Below are positions 7,964-16,044 of a DNA stretch of 35,678 bases, in pieces. Where the stretch lies: the NCBI GenBank assembly GCA_011174795.1, contig DUEY01000044.1:1-35678 (forward strand), given 5' to 3'. The stretch comes from Dehalococcoidia bacterium (GTDB taxonomy: Bacteria > Chloroflexota > Dehalococcoidia > SZUA-161). The notes beneath the pieces were generated by a model. The model saw only the letters and a list, made by a program, of their open reading frames with translations, searched no databases and was not told the origin of the DNA. The translations under genes and the position numbers were made by a program. Each line of letters opens with the position of its first letter. Within the stretch, counting starts at the first letter, position 1.

Positions 7964-10165
7964 CTACGCCATTGCCCTTTGCAGGCCGCCTTTCCAGGCG
8001 TCTGTCACATCGTCGAGCGGTAAATCAACCATGTTTTCGATAATGAAGCGGCTGCCCCCGACAACACCGAGCTTTTGTAGAGGGACGTGATGCCTGGTAG
8101 CCAGTCGCTCGAGGTCTCGCAGTCGTGATGGCTCGAGCGATACCACGATTCGCGACTGCTCCTCACCGAAAAGCTCACTGTCACCTCTCCCCGCTATTTT
8201 CCACTTCGCCCTGATTCCGATGTTGCCGGCAATGCAACTTTCAGCCAGCGCTACAGTGAGCCCACCGTCGGAGCAGTCGTGCGCCGAGTGGATAATGCCC
8301 CTCTTTATAGCATCGCGACAGCACTGCTGCACCCTTTTTTCTAGGTTGAGGTTGATTGCGGGGATTCCGGCAACGAGGTCGTGTACCAGCTCGAGGTACT
8401 CGCTGCCGCCCAAGCTGTCTGTATCGGTATCTGTGCCCCCAAGCAATACCACGATATCATCCTTGCGTTTGAAACCTGTGGTGCAGAGGCGGTCTATTTC
8501 CTCTATCAGCCCCAGCATTCCCACCACCGGCGTGGGATAGACGGCTTCGTCCCTGGTCTCATTGTACAGGCTGACGTTGCCGCTGATGACGGGTATGTTC
8601 AGTATCTTGCAGGCTTGAGCCATCCCCCTGATGCATTGCTCGAGCTGGTAGTAGACGTCGGTCTTCTCCGGGTTTCCGAAATTGAGACAGTCTGTCATGG
8701 CTATGGGCTCGGCCCCGGCGCAGGACAGATTGCGTGCTGCCTCGGCGACAGCGATTATGCCGCCTGCGAACGGGGCGAGGTAGCAGTACCTTCCGTTGCC
8801 ATCCGAGGTCAGGGCGATGCCCTTTTTTGTGTCTTTGACCCTGAGCACGGCTGCATCGCTCCCCGGCTGAACCACGGTATTGATCTGGACCTGATGGTCG
8901 TATTGCCGGTAGATCCATTCCTTACTGGCGATATTAGGAGAGGAGAGCAGCCGCAGCAGCACCGAAGATGCATCTCCCCTGATATCGGGGATATCACTGA
9001 AGTCGGATTTCTGCAGCGCTTCAAGCCAGTTGGGCTTAACGCCCTTAGGGCGGTAGAGAGGCGGGCTGGTGAGGAGTTCGATAGGAGCCTTGGCAACCAT
9101 TTCCTTCCCGTCCATTATTTTCGCTAGGCCGTCATCGGTCACCTGGCCGATGATATCTGAGCGCAGGTCCCATTTATCGAAAATAGCCTTCACCTTATCC
9201 TCGCAGCCCTTCTTCACGATAACCAGCATCCGCTCCTGTGACTCGGAGAGCATGACCTCGTAGGGGGTCATGCCTTCCTCGCGCCGCGGAACCTTGGCAA
9301 CGTCTATTATTACACCGCTTCCGCTTTTCGAAGCCGACTCGATGGCGGAGCTGGTCAGTCCCGCGGCGCCGAGGTCCTGGAGCGCCACGATGTAGTCGGT
9401 ATCGGCAAGCTCGAGGCAGGCCTCGAGCAGCAGTTTCTCCATGAAGGGGTTGCCTACCTGGACCGTCGGCCTTAGCTCCCGCTCATCCTCGAAAGTCTGC
9501 GACGCCAGACCCGAGGCGCCGTGCAGGCCATCGCGACCGGTATCGGCGCCGACAAGCATCAGCAGGTTGCCCTTGCCGCTCGCCCTGGAGCTTACCAGCC
9601 TTCTCTTCTCGGCGATGCCGACGCACATAGCGTTGACCAGCGGGTTTGCCGAATAGGAGGGTGAGAAGTAGACCTCTCCGGCAACGTCGGGGATGCCGAG
9701 GCAGTTGCCGTAGCCGGCGATACCAGAAACCACGCCGCCGAAGAGATAGCGGTTTCGCGCCTCGCTCAGGGGTCCGAACCTGAGCGAGTTAAGCAGGGCA
9801 ACGGGCCTTGCTCCCATGGTGAAGATGTCGCGCACTATACCACCCACCCCTGTGGCTGCCCCCTGGTAAGGCTCTATGGCCGAGGGATGATTATGGGACT
9901 CCATCTTCATCACCACACAGAGGCCGTCGCCGATGTCGACAGCGCCAGCGTTCTCCTCGCCTGGTTTGACCAGTACGCGGGGGGATGCATGGGGCAACAG
10001 CTTGAGCAGCAGCTTCGAGTGCTTGTAGCCGCAGTGCTCGCTCCACAGGCTCCCGAAAAGCCCTATCTCTACCAGGTTGGGCTCGCGGCCCAGGTCCTGC
10101 ACAATGATGTCGTATTCCTCTTTGCTCAGTGCAACGTCATCAAGCGTCTCTTTGGAGATAGGCAT
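7964..10165 (-). CDS. purL: Phosphoribosylformylglycinamidine synthase, large (synthetase) subunit
   Basis: The protein has 733 residues, the size of the small-type PurL of Gram-positive bacteria and archaea. It performs the ATP-dependent synthetase half of the fourth step of purine synthesis, using ammonia passed from the PurQ glutaminase. Visible family motifs are SLWSEHCGYKHSK (about residues 39-51), MKMESHNHPSA near residue 87, QDLGAAG in the middle, and HDCSDGGL in the C-terminal half. AAGGAGC precedes ATG 10165. purQ lies 54 bases upstream on the same strand. In PurL/PurQ systems a small PurS subunit is required; none is present here. Confidence 0.98.
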   Translation of the reverse strand: MPISKETLDDVALSKEEYDIIVQDLGREPNLVEIGLFGSLWSEHCGYKHSKLLLKLLPHASPRVLVKPGEENAGAVDIGDGLCVVMKMESHNHPSAIEPYQGAATGVGGIVRDIFTMGARPVALLNSLRFGPLSEARNRYLFGGVVSGIAGYGNCLGIPDVAGEVYFSPSYSANPLVNAMCVGIAEKRRLVSSRASGKGNLLMLVGADTGRDGLHGASGLASQTFEDERELRPTVQVGNPFMEKLLLEACLELADTDYIVALQDLGAAGLTSSAIESASKSGSGVIIDVAKVPRREEGMTPYEVMLSESQERMLVIVKKGCEDKVKAIFDKWDLRSDIIGQVTDDGLAKIMDGKEMVAKAPIELLTSPPLYRPKGVKPNWLEALQKSDFSDIPDIRGDASSVLLRLLSSPNIASKEWIYRQYDHQVQINTVVQPGSDAAVLRVKDTKKGIALTSDGNGRYCYLAPFAGGIIAVAEAARNLSCAGAEPIAMTDCLNFGNPEKTDVYYQLEQCIRGMAQACKILNIPVISGNVSLYNETRDEAVYPTPVVGMLGLIEEIDRLCTTGFKRKDDIVVLLGGTDTDTDSLGGSEYLELVHDLVAGIPAINLNLEKRVQQCCRDAIKRGIIHSAHDCSDGGLTVALAESCIAGNIGIRAKWKIAGRGDSELFGEEQSRIVVSLEPSRLRDLERLATRHHVPLQKLGVVGGSRFIIENMVDLPLDDVTDAWKGGLQRAMA

Positions 10166-10187
10166 GGAAGCTCCTTCTTTGTCATGA

Positions 10188-10216
10188 ATGTTAGCACAGG
10201 TGTTCTACTATGTCAA
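10188..10216 (-). promoter_or_regulatory. Predicted promoter between purQ and purL
   Basis: On the minus strand a perfect TTGACA (10211-10216) is followed by a 17-base spacer and TAACAT (10188-10193). It begins four bases after the purQ stop and points at purL, whose ATG is at 10165. This would let purL be transcribed separately from purQ, in addition to any read-through. Confidence 0.5.
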
Positions 10217-10219
10217 GGG

Positions 10220-10939
10220 TTAATCCAGTTTCACACAGCCCATCGCCCTGGTGGTAACCTCGCCGATGATGGACTCGAAGATGACGTTCCCGTCCAAACC
10301 GCCGACTATTCCCTCGCATGCCCTCTCGGGATGGGGCATCATACCGAGGACATTGCCCGCTTTATTGACGATGCCGGCGATGTTGTCGATTGAGCCGTTG
10401 GGGTTCGCTTCCTCAACTATCTCGCCCAGACTGTTGCAGTAGCGGAAGGCGATTTGTTTATTGGCTTCGAGCTCTTTGAGTGTTTCAGCATCGGCGTAGT
10501 AGCTGCCCTCATAGTGAGAGACGGGAATGTAGAGGACCTGACTTTCTTCTGTCCTCGAGGTGAAAGGCAGGGAGTTATTTTCCACTCGCAAATAGACCCA
10601 TTGACATCTGTACTGGAGATGGTTGTTCTGCATGAGGACGCCGGGCAGGAGGCCGGACTCGCACAGTATCTGAAAGCCGTTACAGATGCCTATCACCAGC
10701 TTGCCAGCAGCGGCAAACTTAGCGACTTCGGTCATTATGGGTGAAAAGCGGGCGATAGCACCGGGTCGCAGGTAATCGCCGTAGGAGAAGCCGCCGGGGA
10801 GGATAACGCAATCGAAGCCAGAGAGATCGGTCTCCTTGTGCCACACGTATTCCACCTTCTGTCCCAGAACCTTGTCCAGCACGTGGTAGCAGTCCCTGTC
10901 GCTCCACGTGCCGGGGAAGACCAGAACACCGAACCTCAT
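10220..10939 (-). CDS. purQ: Phosphoribosylformylglycinamidine synthase, glutaminase subunit
   Basis: This 239-residue class I glutamine amidotransferase supplies ammonia to PurL. The nucleophile Cys lies in [11 protein letters not shown] (about residues 81-91), and the partner His-Glu pair is in [11 protein letters not shown] near the C-terminus. The N-terminal [17 protein letters not shown] and [18 protein letters not shown] stretches are characteristic of PurQ rather than of other amidotransferases. ATG 10939 is the natural start. The upstream gene is yqeY, separated by a 147-base gap with a strong inverted repeat (11019-11061), so purQ probably has its own transcription start. purS, normally just before purQ, is absent. 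Confidence 0.97.
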   Translation of the reverse strand: MRFGVLVFPGTWSDRDCYHVLDKVLGQKVEYVWHKETDLSGFDCVILPGGFSYGDYLRPGAIARFSPIMTEVAKFAAAGKLVIGICNGFQILCESGLLPGVLMQNNHLQYRCQWVYLRVENNSLPFTSRTEESQVLYIPVSHYEGSYYADAETLKELEANKQIAFRYCNSLGEIVEEANPNGSIDNIAGIVNKAGNVLGMMPHPERACEGIVGGLDGNVIFESIIGEVTTRAMGCVKLD

Positions 10940-11018
10940 ATCAAACGCCCCTGTAATCTACTTCTATCCCCTTTGGGAGAGAGATATCCGGTCGAAGTTA
11001 CCCTCAAAATATGTGAAA

Positions 11019-11061
11019 AGGGAACAACCGCACAAGTCCATTACTTGCCCCTTTGTTCCCT
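11019..11061 (-). terminator. Nested inverted repeat, possible terminator of rpsU-yqeY
   Basis: An outer nine-base stem, AGGGAACAA (11019-11027) with TTGTTCCCT (11053-11061), encloses a second five-base stem, CAAGT (11033-11037) with ACTTG (11043-11047). On the minus strand the outer arm is followed directly by TTTTC and, a little later, ATATTTT. That fits an intrinsic terminator for the yqeY transcript, although the nested arm is unusual and an RNA regulatory role in the purQ leader is also possible. Confidence 0.4.
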
Positions 11062-11086
11062 GTCCAAATCTCTTCAGGATTCCCTT

Positions 11087-11539
11087 CTATCCTGTTGAGC
11101 CGCTGAGTAACTCTGTTACTACCTCGTTTATATCGCGCCCCTCTGCTTTCCCCTTCAGTTGAGGCATAAGCTTCTGCATAACCTTGCCCTTATCTCCAGG
11201 ACCCTGTGCTCCTACCTCTTCTATCACCTGACGGGCTGCGGTAACAATATCGTCGCGTGATATCTGTTGCGGAAGGTACTCGAGGACAATAGCCAGTTCA
11301 GCTTCCTCTTTAGCTATGAGATCCTGACGCCCGCCCTTTTTAAACTCCTCAATACTCTCCCGATGCTCCTTAGCCTCCTTGGCGATGAGTCCGAGAATAT
11401 CGGGGTCGTCCAGCGTTTTTTGCTGCGCTATCTCAGCGTTTTGGAGCCGGGCTCGAATCATACGAATTACGGAGAGGCGAGTCTTATCGCCACTCCGCAT
11501 CGCTGCTTTGAGGTCAGCCGTAAGCTTCTCTTTTAACAT
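11087..11539 (-). CDS. yqeY: GatB/YqeY domain-containing protein
   Basis: The protein has 150 residues, the usual length of stand-alone YqeY proteins, which resemble the tRNA-interacting tail domain of the GatB amidotransferase subunit. The N-terminal half shows MLKEKLTADLKAAMRSGD and the LSVIRMIRARLQNAEI helix. The central IEEFKKGGRQDLIAKEEAEL and the YLPQQIS motif are diagnostic. The C-terminus has GDKGKVMQKLMPQLKGKAEG. The molecular role is not firmly known; a link to tRNA or translation is assumed from the GatB relation. It follows rpsU by 39 bases on the same strand, a pairing common in other bacteria, which supports a translation-related function. Confidence 0.95.
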   Translation of the reverse strand: MLKEKLTADLKAAMRSGDKTRLSVIRMIRARLQNAEIAQQKTLDDPDILGLIAKEAKEHRESIEEFKKGGRQDLIAKEEAELAIVLEYLPQQISRDDIVTAARQVIEEVGAQGPGDKGKVMQKLMPQLKGKAEGRDINEVVTELLSGSTG

Positions 11540-11578
11540 TCGTTCTTTTCGTCGCTTTATTGGGGTTTCCGCTGCTTC

Positions 11579-11770
11579 TTAATAAACCCTGCCACTTCTG
11601 GCACTCTTGCGCCTTTTGGTAGCATCTTTCTTTTTGCGCTTCACACTTGGCTTCTCGAAATGCTCCCTGCGCCGGGCCTCGGCGAGGACTCCATCCTGTT
11701 GAACCTTCTTATTGAAACGCTTCAGGGCAACCTCAAAAGGCTCGTTTTCGCCTACCATTATCTCAGTCAC
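11579..11770 (-). CDS. rpsU: Ribosomal protein S21
   Basis: The product is 63 residues and very basic at the C-terminus (KRKKKDATKRRKSARSGRVY). VGENEPFEVALKRFNKKVQ is the standard bS21 N-terminal signature. It is a late-assembling 30S protein near the anti-Shine-Dalgarno region. The start is GTG 11770: AAAGGAGG lies about 10 bases before it, whereas the internal ATG at 11758 would be 22 bases away. A near-perfect promoter lies 37-66 bases upstream. It is co-directional with yqeY. Confidence 0.96.
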   Translation of the reverse strand: MTEIMVGENEPFEVALKRFNKKVQQDGVLAEARRREHFEKPSVKRKKKDATKRRKSARSGRVY

Positions 11771-11806
11771 TCACAAAACACCTCCTTTCTCCACTGCATC
11801 TAGCTG

Positions 11807-11836
11807 ATTATAGCGTTTTCAGGAAACGGGTGTCAA
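11807..11836 (-). promoter_or_regulatory. Strong consensus promoter for rpsU-yqeY
   Basis: On the minus strand TTGACA (11831-11836) and TATAAT (11807-11812) are both exact consensus hexamers, separated by 18 bases. The predicted transcription start is near 11800, leaving a 30-base leader containing the AAAGGAGG ribosome site of rpsU. This is the best housekeeping promoter in the window. Confidence 0.8.
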
Positions 11837-11934
11837 GTAGCAAGAGAGTGTCTTAATAGGAATAGTATGTTAAGGCCATCCCCTGTCCGAGGGGACTGCT
11901 GGGGATAGGTAAGGGGAAATGTGGCCGTTTAACC

Positions 11935-14406
11935 CTATGGTTGCGCAGTCTCGGCAGCTGTTTCCTCTGCAGGCTCGTCCGGCTCCTTTGCACTTTTTTT
12001 CGACATCCTGTACCGTGCGAGCGCCTTCTTGGTGTGCTCTATCTCCTCGGGCGTGACCTTCTGGCGCATTTCCTCCAGATTGCGCATAATCCGGGCAAAC
12101 CTGGCGCCCTCCGCGGAGCTGATCCATTCCAGTTGCAGGCGTTCTGGCCTGATCCCCAGCTTCTCCATGCGAGACCAGAGCTTTTCAGCACGGCGCTTGG
12201 TCCATTGATTAGCGTCTATGTAGTGGCAATCGCCTATGTGGCAGCCTGAGAGCAGGACAATGGGAGCACCCTTCTCGAAGGCGTGCAGGATGAATTTTTC
12301 GTCCACTCTACCGCTGCACATGGTGCGGATGAAGCGGTTATTGGCGGGGTATTGAAGCCTGGAAACTCCCGCTAGGTCACCGCCGGCATAGCTGCACCAG
12401 TTACACAGGAAGCTTATAATCTTCTTCTCCGGCTCTTCCTCTAATGCGGCGTCTATCTGGGCCATTATCTGCTCGTCGCTGAAGTGCTGCATTGTTATGG
12501 CGTCGAAGCGGCACTCCGCGGCGCAGGTTCCGCAACCGGCACATGCCGCAGCCACAACACGTGCCTCTGTCTTGCCTTTGACGTCCACTGTTATTGCACC
12601 ATAGGGGCAGACCTTGGCGCAAACGCCGCAGTATGTGCATTTGTCTAAGTCTATTACTGCCTTGAGGGCCTCGCCGGTGATGGTGCCTGCATTGAGTATG
12701 ATTGAGCTCCTGGAGGCGGCTGCTCCCGCCTGCGTGACGCTGTCCTTGATGTCCTTAGGCGCTTCCACACAGCCGGCGAAGAAGATGCCGGGCGTAGGCG
12801 CGTCCACTGGCCTCAGCTTGGGATGAGCCTCCATAACGAAGCCGTCACTGGTATGGGAGAGGTTAAGAAGGCTGGATAGGTGCCTCAGGTCTTGCTTGGG
12901 CTCGAGACCCAGCGCCAGCACTACCATGTCGAGTTCGTATTCCTCCACCCGTCCCGCGGTTGTATTCTCAACCTTGAGGCGAAGATTTTTAGTGGTGGGG
13001 TCCTCGGTTATTTCGCCGGGCATACCCCGGATGTAGTGAACGCCCTCTTCCTTAGAGCGCCGGAACAGGTCCTCGAAGCCCTTGCCGAAGGCGCGGATGT
13101 CCATGTAGAAGACGTAGACCTCAGCGTCTGGATGATGCTCCTTGATGAGCAGGCTGTCTTTCACCGTGGCCATGCAGCAGACGTTGGAACAGTAGGGATT
13201 GCCGCGGTTATCCGTTCGTGAGCCAACGCACTGGATGAAGCCGATGCGCTTCGGTGTCTGATGGTCGGAGGGACGCACGAGGTTTCCATCGGTCGGCCCG
13301 CTGCCGCAGATCAGCCTCTCGAACTCTATATTAGTGACTACATTTTCGAATCGTGTATATCCGTATTCGTCCAGCGGGGTCGGGTCGTATATCTCCATGC
13401 CTGTAGCTACAATTATGGTGCCCACTTCCAGTTCGACTATCTCATCCTCCATGTTGAGGTCGATGCACTGCTTGTCACACGCGTCGAGGCACTTGGAGCA
13501 CGCTATGGGATTGTTGCCCAAACAGTGCTCCATGTCGATGAGGTATGCGGCAGGCACTGCTTGGGGAAAGGGGATATATGCTGCTTTGCGCGAGGAAAAA
13601 CCTTGCTGGAACTCGTCTGGTAATACGACCGGGCACACTTCGGCACACTTATCGCAGGCAGTACACTCTTTGGCATTGACATAACGTGCCTTCTTCCGCA
13701 CCTTGACCTTGAAATTGCCGATGTATCCCGAGACCTCCTCGACTTCGCTCAGGGTCATCAGTTCGATTCTGGGATGTCGACCGACATCCGTCATTTTAGG
13801 ACCGAGTATTCATATCGAGCAGTCCATAGTGGGGAAAGTCTTGTCGAGCTGTGCCATTATGCCGCCGATGCTGGGCTGCTTCTCGACCAAATAAACCTGA
13901 TGGCCTGCATCGGCGAGGTCGAGGGCTGCCTGGATACCGGCGATACCTCCGCCGATGACCATGGCTTTGTCCGTCACCGGTATCTTGATTTCCTCCTCGG
14001 GCGACATGTAGCGAGCCCTGGCAATCGCCATTTTAACGGCGTCCTTGGCCTTTTGCGTTGCCGCCTCCCGGTCGTGGAGATGTACCCAGCTGCATTGCTC
14101 GCGTATATTAGCCATCTCCAGCAAATAGGGATTGAGTCCCGCTTCGGAAATGCAGTCGCGGAAAGTCTTTTCATGAAGGAGAGGCGTGCATGAGGCGACC
14201 ACAACACGGTTCAGCTTGTATTCTTCTATATTCTTCTTTATCTCCTCCTGCCCGGGGTCGGCGCAGGTGTACCTGTTTCTTACCGCGACAACAACGTCGG
14301 GGAGCCCCTCGGCGAAGCGTCGCACCTCCTCGGTGTCAACCGACCCTGCTATATTGAGTCCGCAGTCACAAACAAAGACGCCTATTCTCAGTTCCTCATC
14401 AACCAA
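11935..14406 (-). CDS. hdrA: HdrA-MvhD fusion with in-frame TGA read as selenocysteine
   Basis: Two adjacent same-frame pieces (to 13810, and from 13794) form one 823-residue HdrA. The TGA at 13812-13810 (codon 199) falls in DCSI-x-ILGPKM, where HdrA proteins have a conserved Cys, and a SECIS-like hairpin follows. Order: an N-terminal HdrA domain starting [13 protein letters not shown]-binding Rossmann motif [10 protein letters not shown] (about 153-162); a cysteine-rich insert [15 protein letters not shown]-fold segments; two ferredoxin clusters, [12 protein letters not shown] and [11 protein letters not shown] (about 590-635); and a fused MvhD domain from [15 protein letters not shown] (about 667). 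HdrA is the FAD subunit that bifurcates electrons in heterodisulfide reductase complexes; MvhD is the [2Fe-2S] link to an electron donor. The start is probably TTG 14406, eight bases after AGGAGG, because GTG 14415 abuts that site. It is the last gene of the kor-hdr unit, following the hdrD-like gene by 12 bases. Confidence 0.9.
13772..13789 (-). promoter_or_regulatory. SECIS-like hairpin downstream of the hdrA TGA codon
   Basis: On the minus strand GGATGTC (13789-13783) pairs perfectly with GACATCC (13778-13772) around the loop GGTC (13782-13779). The loop starts 27 bases after the TGA, within the usual range for bacterial SECIS elements. The GGUC loop matches the SelB-contacting sequence of E. 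coli fdhF. The hairpin sits inside coding sequence (MTDVGRHPR), as bacterial SECIS elements do. Confidence 0.7.
13810..13812 (-). other. Recoded TGA (selenocysteine) codon in hdrA
   Basis: The minus strand reads ATA TGA ATA CTC GGT CCT AAA ATG in one uninterrupted frame. Protein similarity to HdrA continues across it on both sides (DCSI before, ILGPKM after). The position corresponds to the second Cys of the C-S-x-C motif in cysteine-containing HdrA. Selenocysteine-containing HdrA is known in methanococci and some other anaerobes. Confidence 0.8.
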
Positions 14407-14418
14407 ATTACTCACCTC

Positions 14419-15555
14419 CTAGTCTAAAGCCCGGGCTGCCAGTTCTGCCAGGTCTTGAATCTCGATTTGGGGAGCTTTGCCATCGCTCCTTTTCTGGGCA
14501 CACTTCAGGTGTATCTGGCATTTGGGACATGTGGTTACCAGTATCTCGGCTCCGGTTGCCTCTGCCTGGGCGAGACGCTGTTTCTGTATCTCCCTGTTGA
14601 CAGCGCCGCAGTTCACCCAGGGGCTTGCCCCACAACATAGTGATTTCTCCCGGCTCTCCTCCATCTCCACGAACTCCAGCCCCGTCAATCCCCCCAGAAT
14701 TTGTCTGGGCTGGTCGAAAATTCGCGAGCATCTTCCCAGTGTACAGGGGTCATGATAGGTAGCTGTTTTTTCTATCCTGCCCAAACTCATTTCGCCGCTT
14801 TGCAGCAGCGGGGCTATGACCTCTGTGAGATGCATTACCTCGATACCCGCGTTTCCCAGTATGGCGGGATACTCGACCTTTAGCGTATAGTGACCTTCGG
14901 GGCAGTTGGTGATTATCTTCTTGATACCGTGGCGGGCGAACTCCTCCATGTTGGCCCTTGCCAGCGCCAAGAAGCCCTCCCGGTCTCCCTGAAGGAGCAG
15001 GTCTCTCCCGCAACAGCGTTCATTATCGAGAACAGTGAAAGGTATCTGAGCTCGGTTCAGCAGCCTGAGCGCCCCTTTTATTCCTGCCAGTGTGTTCACA
15101 CCTAAATCGCCGAATATAATATCGAAATAGGGAGCGCACCCGATAAAGAATATGGTATCACACGGCTCCGATAGCTCAATGTCCTGCGGTAGCCAGCCCA
15201 TACGGTCCTGCTTCAGCTCTTCGAGTGACATAAGGTGCATCAGCGACTGGAGAGCTCCCCCGTGACTGCACTGCGGTTGCACCCCTTCCGAGAAGGCTTC
15301 CGCTCTCAGGATTTGGATGAACTCAGGGAACTTCACGTGGTAGTTGCAGCGCTCCACGCACATGTAACAGTTGAGACAGGACCATATTGTATCATCATGC
15401 GGCCTGCTGCTGTCCCGCCTCAGCCTTCGCTGAGCAATAAGACGGGGAGTGAACTCCGGCTCATACTGGGCGACAGGACATACCACGGTGCACTTGCCGC
15501 AGTCGAGGCAGAGGTGTATCTTGGTATCCTTTATCTCCCGTTCTGTATCGAACAC
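14419..15555 (-). CDS. HdrD-like iron-sulfur protein (HdrC-HdrB fusion, two CCG domains)
   Basis: This 378-residue protein has an N-terminal pair of [4Fe-4S] motifs (CLDCGKCTVVCP, residues 16-27, and CLNCYMCVERC, about 60-70), as in HdrC. They are followed by two cysteine-rich CCG domains, as in HdrB. Domain one has FIGCAPYFD, NERCCGRD and NCPEG; domain two has HDPCTLGRC, LCCGAS and TTCPKC. In HdrB these domains hold the noncubane clusters that cleave heterodisulfide. The first copy has CPEG where CPxC is usual, so only the second looks fully ligand-competent. The substrate is unknown: coenzyme M/B are not expected in a bacterium. No membrane segment is seen. The start is GTG 15555 with AAAGGA upstream. 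It lies between a small MvhD-like gene and the selenocysteine hdrA, and should receive electrons from HdrA. Confidence 0.9.
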   Translation of the reverse strand: MFDTEREIKDTKIHLCLDCGKCTVVCPVAQYEPEFTPRLIAQRRLRRDSSRPHDDTIWSCLNCYMCVERCNYHVKFPEFIQILRAEAFSEGVQPQCSHGGALQSLMHLMSLEELKQDRMGWLPQDIELSEPCDTIFFIGCAPYFDIIFGDLGVNTLAGIKGALRLLNRAQIPFTVLDNERCCGRDLLLQGDREGFLALARANMEEFARHGIKKIITNCPEGHYTLKVEYPAILGNAGIEVMHLTEVIAPLLQSGEMSLGRIEKTATYHDPCTLGRCSRIFDQPRQILGGLTGLEFVEMEESREKSLCCGASPWVNCGAVNREIQKQRLAQAEATGAEILVTTCPKCQIHLKCAQKRSDGKAPQIEIQDLAELAARALD

Positions 15556-15630
15556 CCTGGCGCTCTATCCTTTCCATTAATGGATGGTTGCTCTCTATCG
15601 TACATAGGTGATGCGGTCAGCCGGACGCTA

Positions 15631-16044
15631 CTATGCCTTAACGGGGATAGCAGGCTGCATCTGTTCGACCTCCGTGATGAAGCCCGTCACCTGCTTCATA
15701 AAGCCATAGCCATCGCCGTGGGCCAAGTGGGCAATGACCAGTCGCTCTTCCCCTAGACCGAGAAGGTTCAAGATACTGCGTGTATTCTCATACTCATGCG
15801 TTACGAGCCCAGCGTCGATATCGAAATGGCAGTTGCCCGGTTCGCATCCCAGGAGTATAACTCCGTCGGCACCCAGTTCAAACGCCTTGAGTATCAGCCC
15901 CTGGTGTATTCTGGAGAGACAGCTTACTCTGACTACCTTGACTGATGCCGGGTAGCAGTATCCAGCCTGTGACGCAGCCTCTACACAACTGAGGCCGTCC
16001 CAGTTACAGGCAAATATGACGATATTCGGTGCTTGCTTGCTCAT
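15631..16044 (-). CDS. MvhD-like hydrogenase/Hdr iron-sulfur subunit, stand-alone
   Basis: This 137-residue protein is the whole MvhD domain. It begins IVIFACNWDGLSCVEAA (about residues 8-24) and includes VRVSCLSRIHQGLILKAFELGADGVILLGC and GNCHF, which together supply the cysteines for a [2Fe-2S] cluster. Its cysteine spacing in the first motif (C-N-W-D-G-L-S-C) differs from the MvhD domain fused to HdrA in this same cluster (C-N-W-C). The two are therefore not duplicates and may dock to different partners. In methanogens MvhD passes electrons from hydrogenase or formate dehydrogenase to HdrA. No hydrogenase is encoded here. Its ATG overlaps the stop of the 1179-residue upstream gene by four bases. 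Confidence 0.88.
   Translation of the reverse strand: MSKQAPNIVIFACNWDGLSCVEAASQAGYCYPASVKVVRVSCLSRIHQGLILKAFELGADGVILLGCEPGNCHFDIDAGLVTHEYENTRSILNLLGLGEERLVIAHLAHGDGYGFMKQVTGFITEVEQMQPAIPVKA

Noticed and set aside
11935-14415. Reading hdrA as a pseudogene or as two separate genes
   Set aside because: The frame is intact on both sides of TGA, the only stop lies at a known Sec/Cys site, a SECIS-like hairpin follows, and 13794 has no ribosome site as an independent start.
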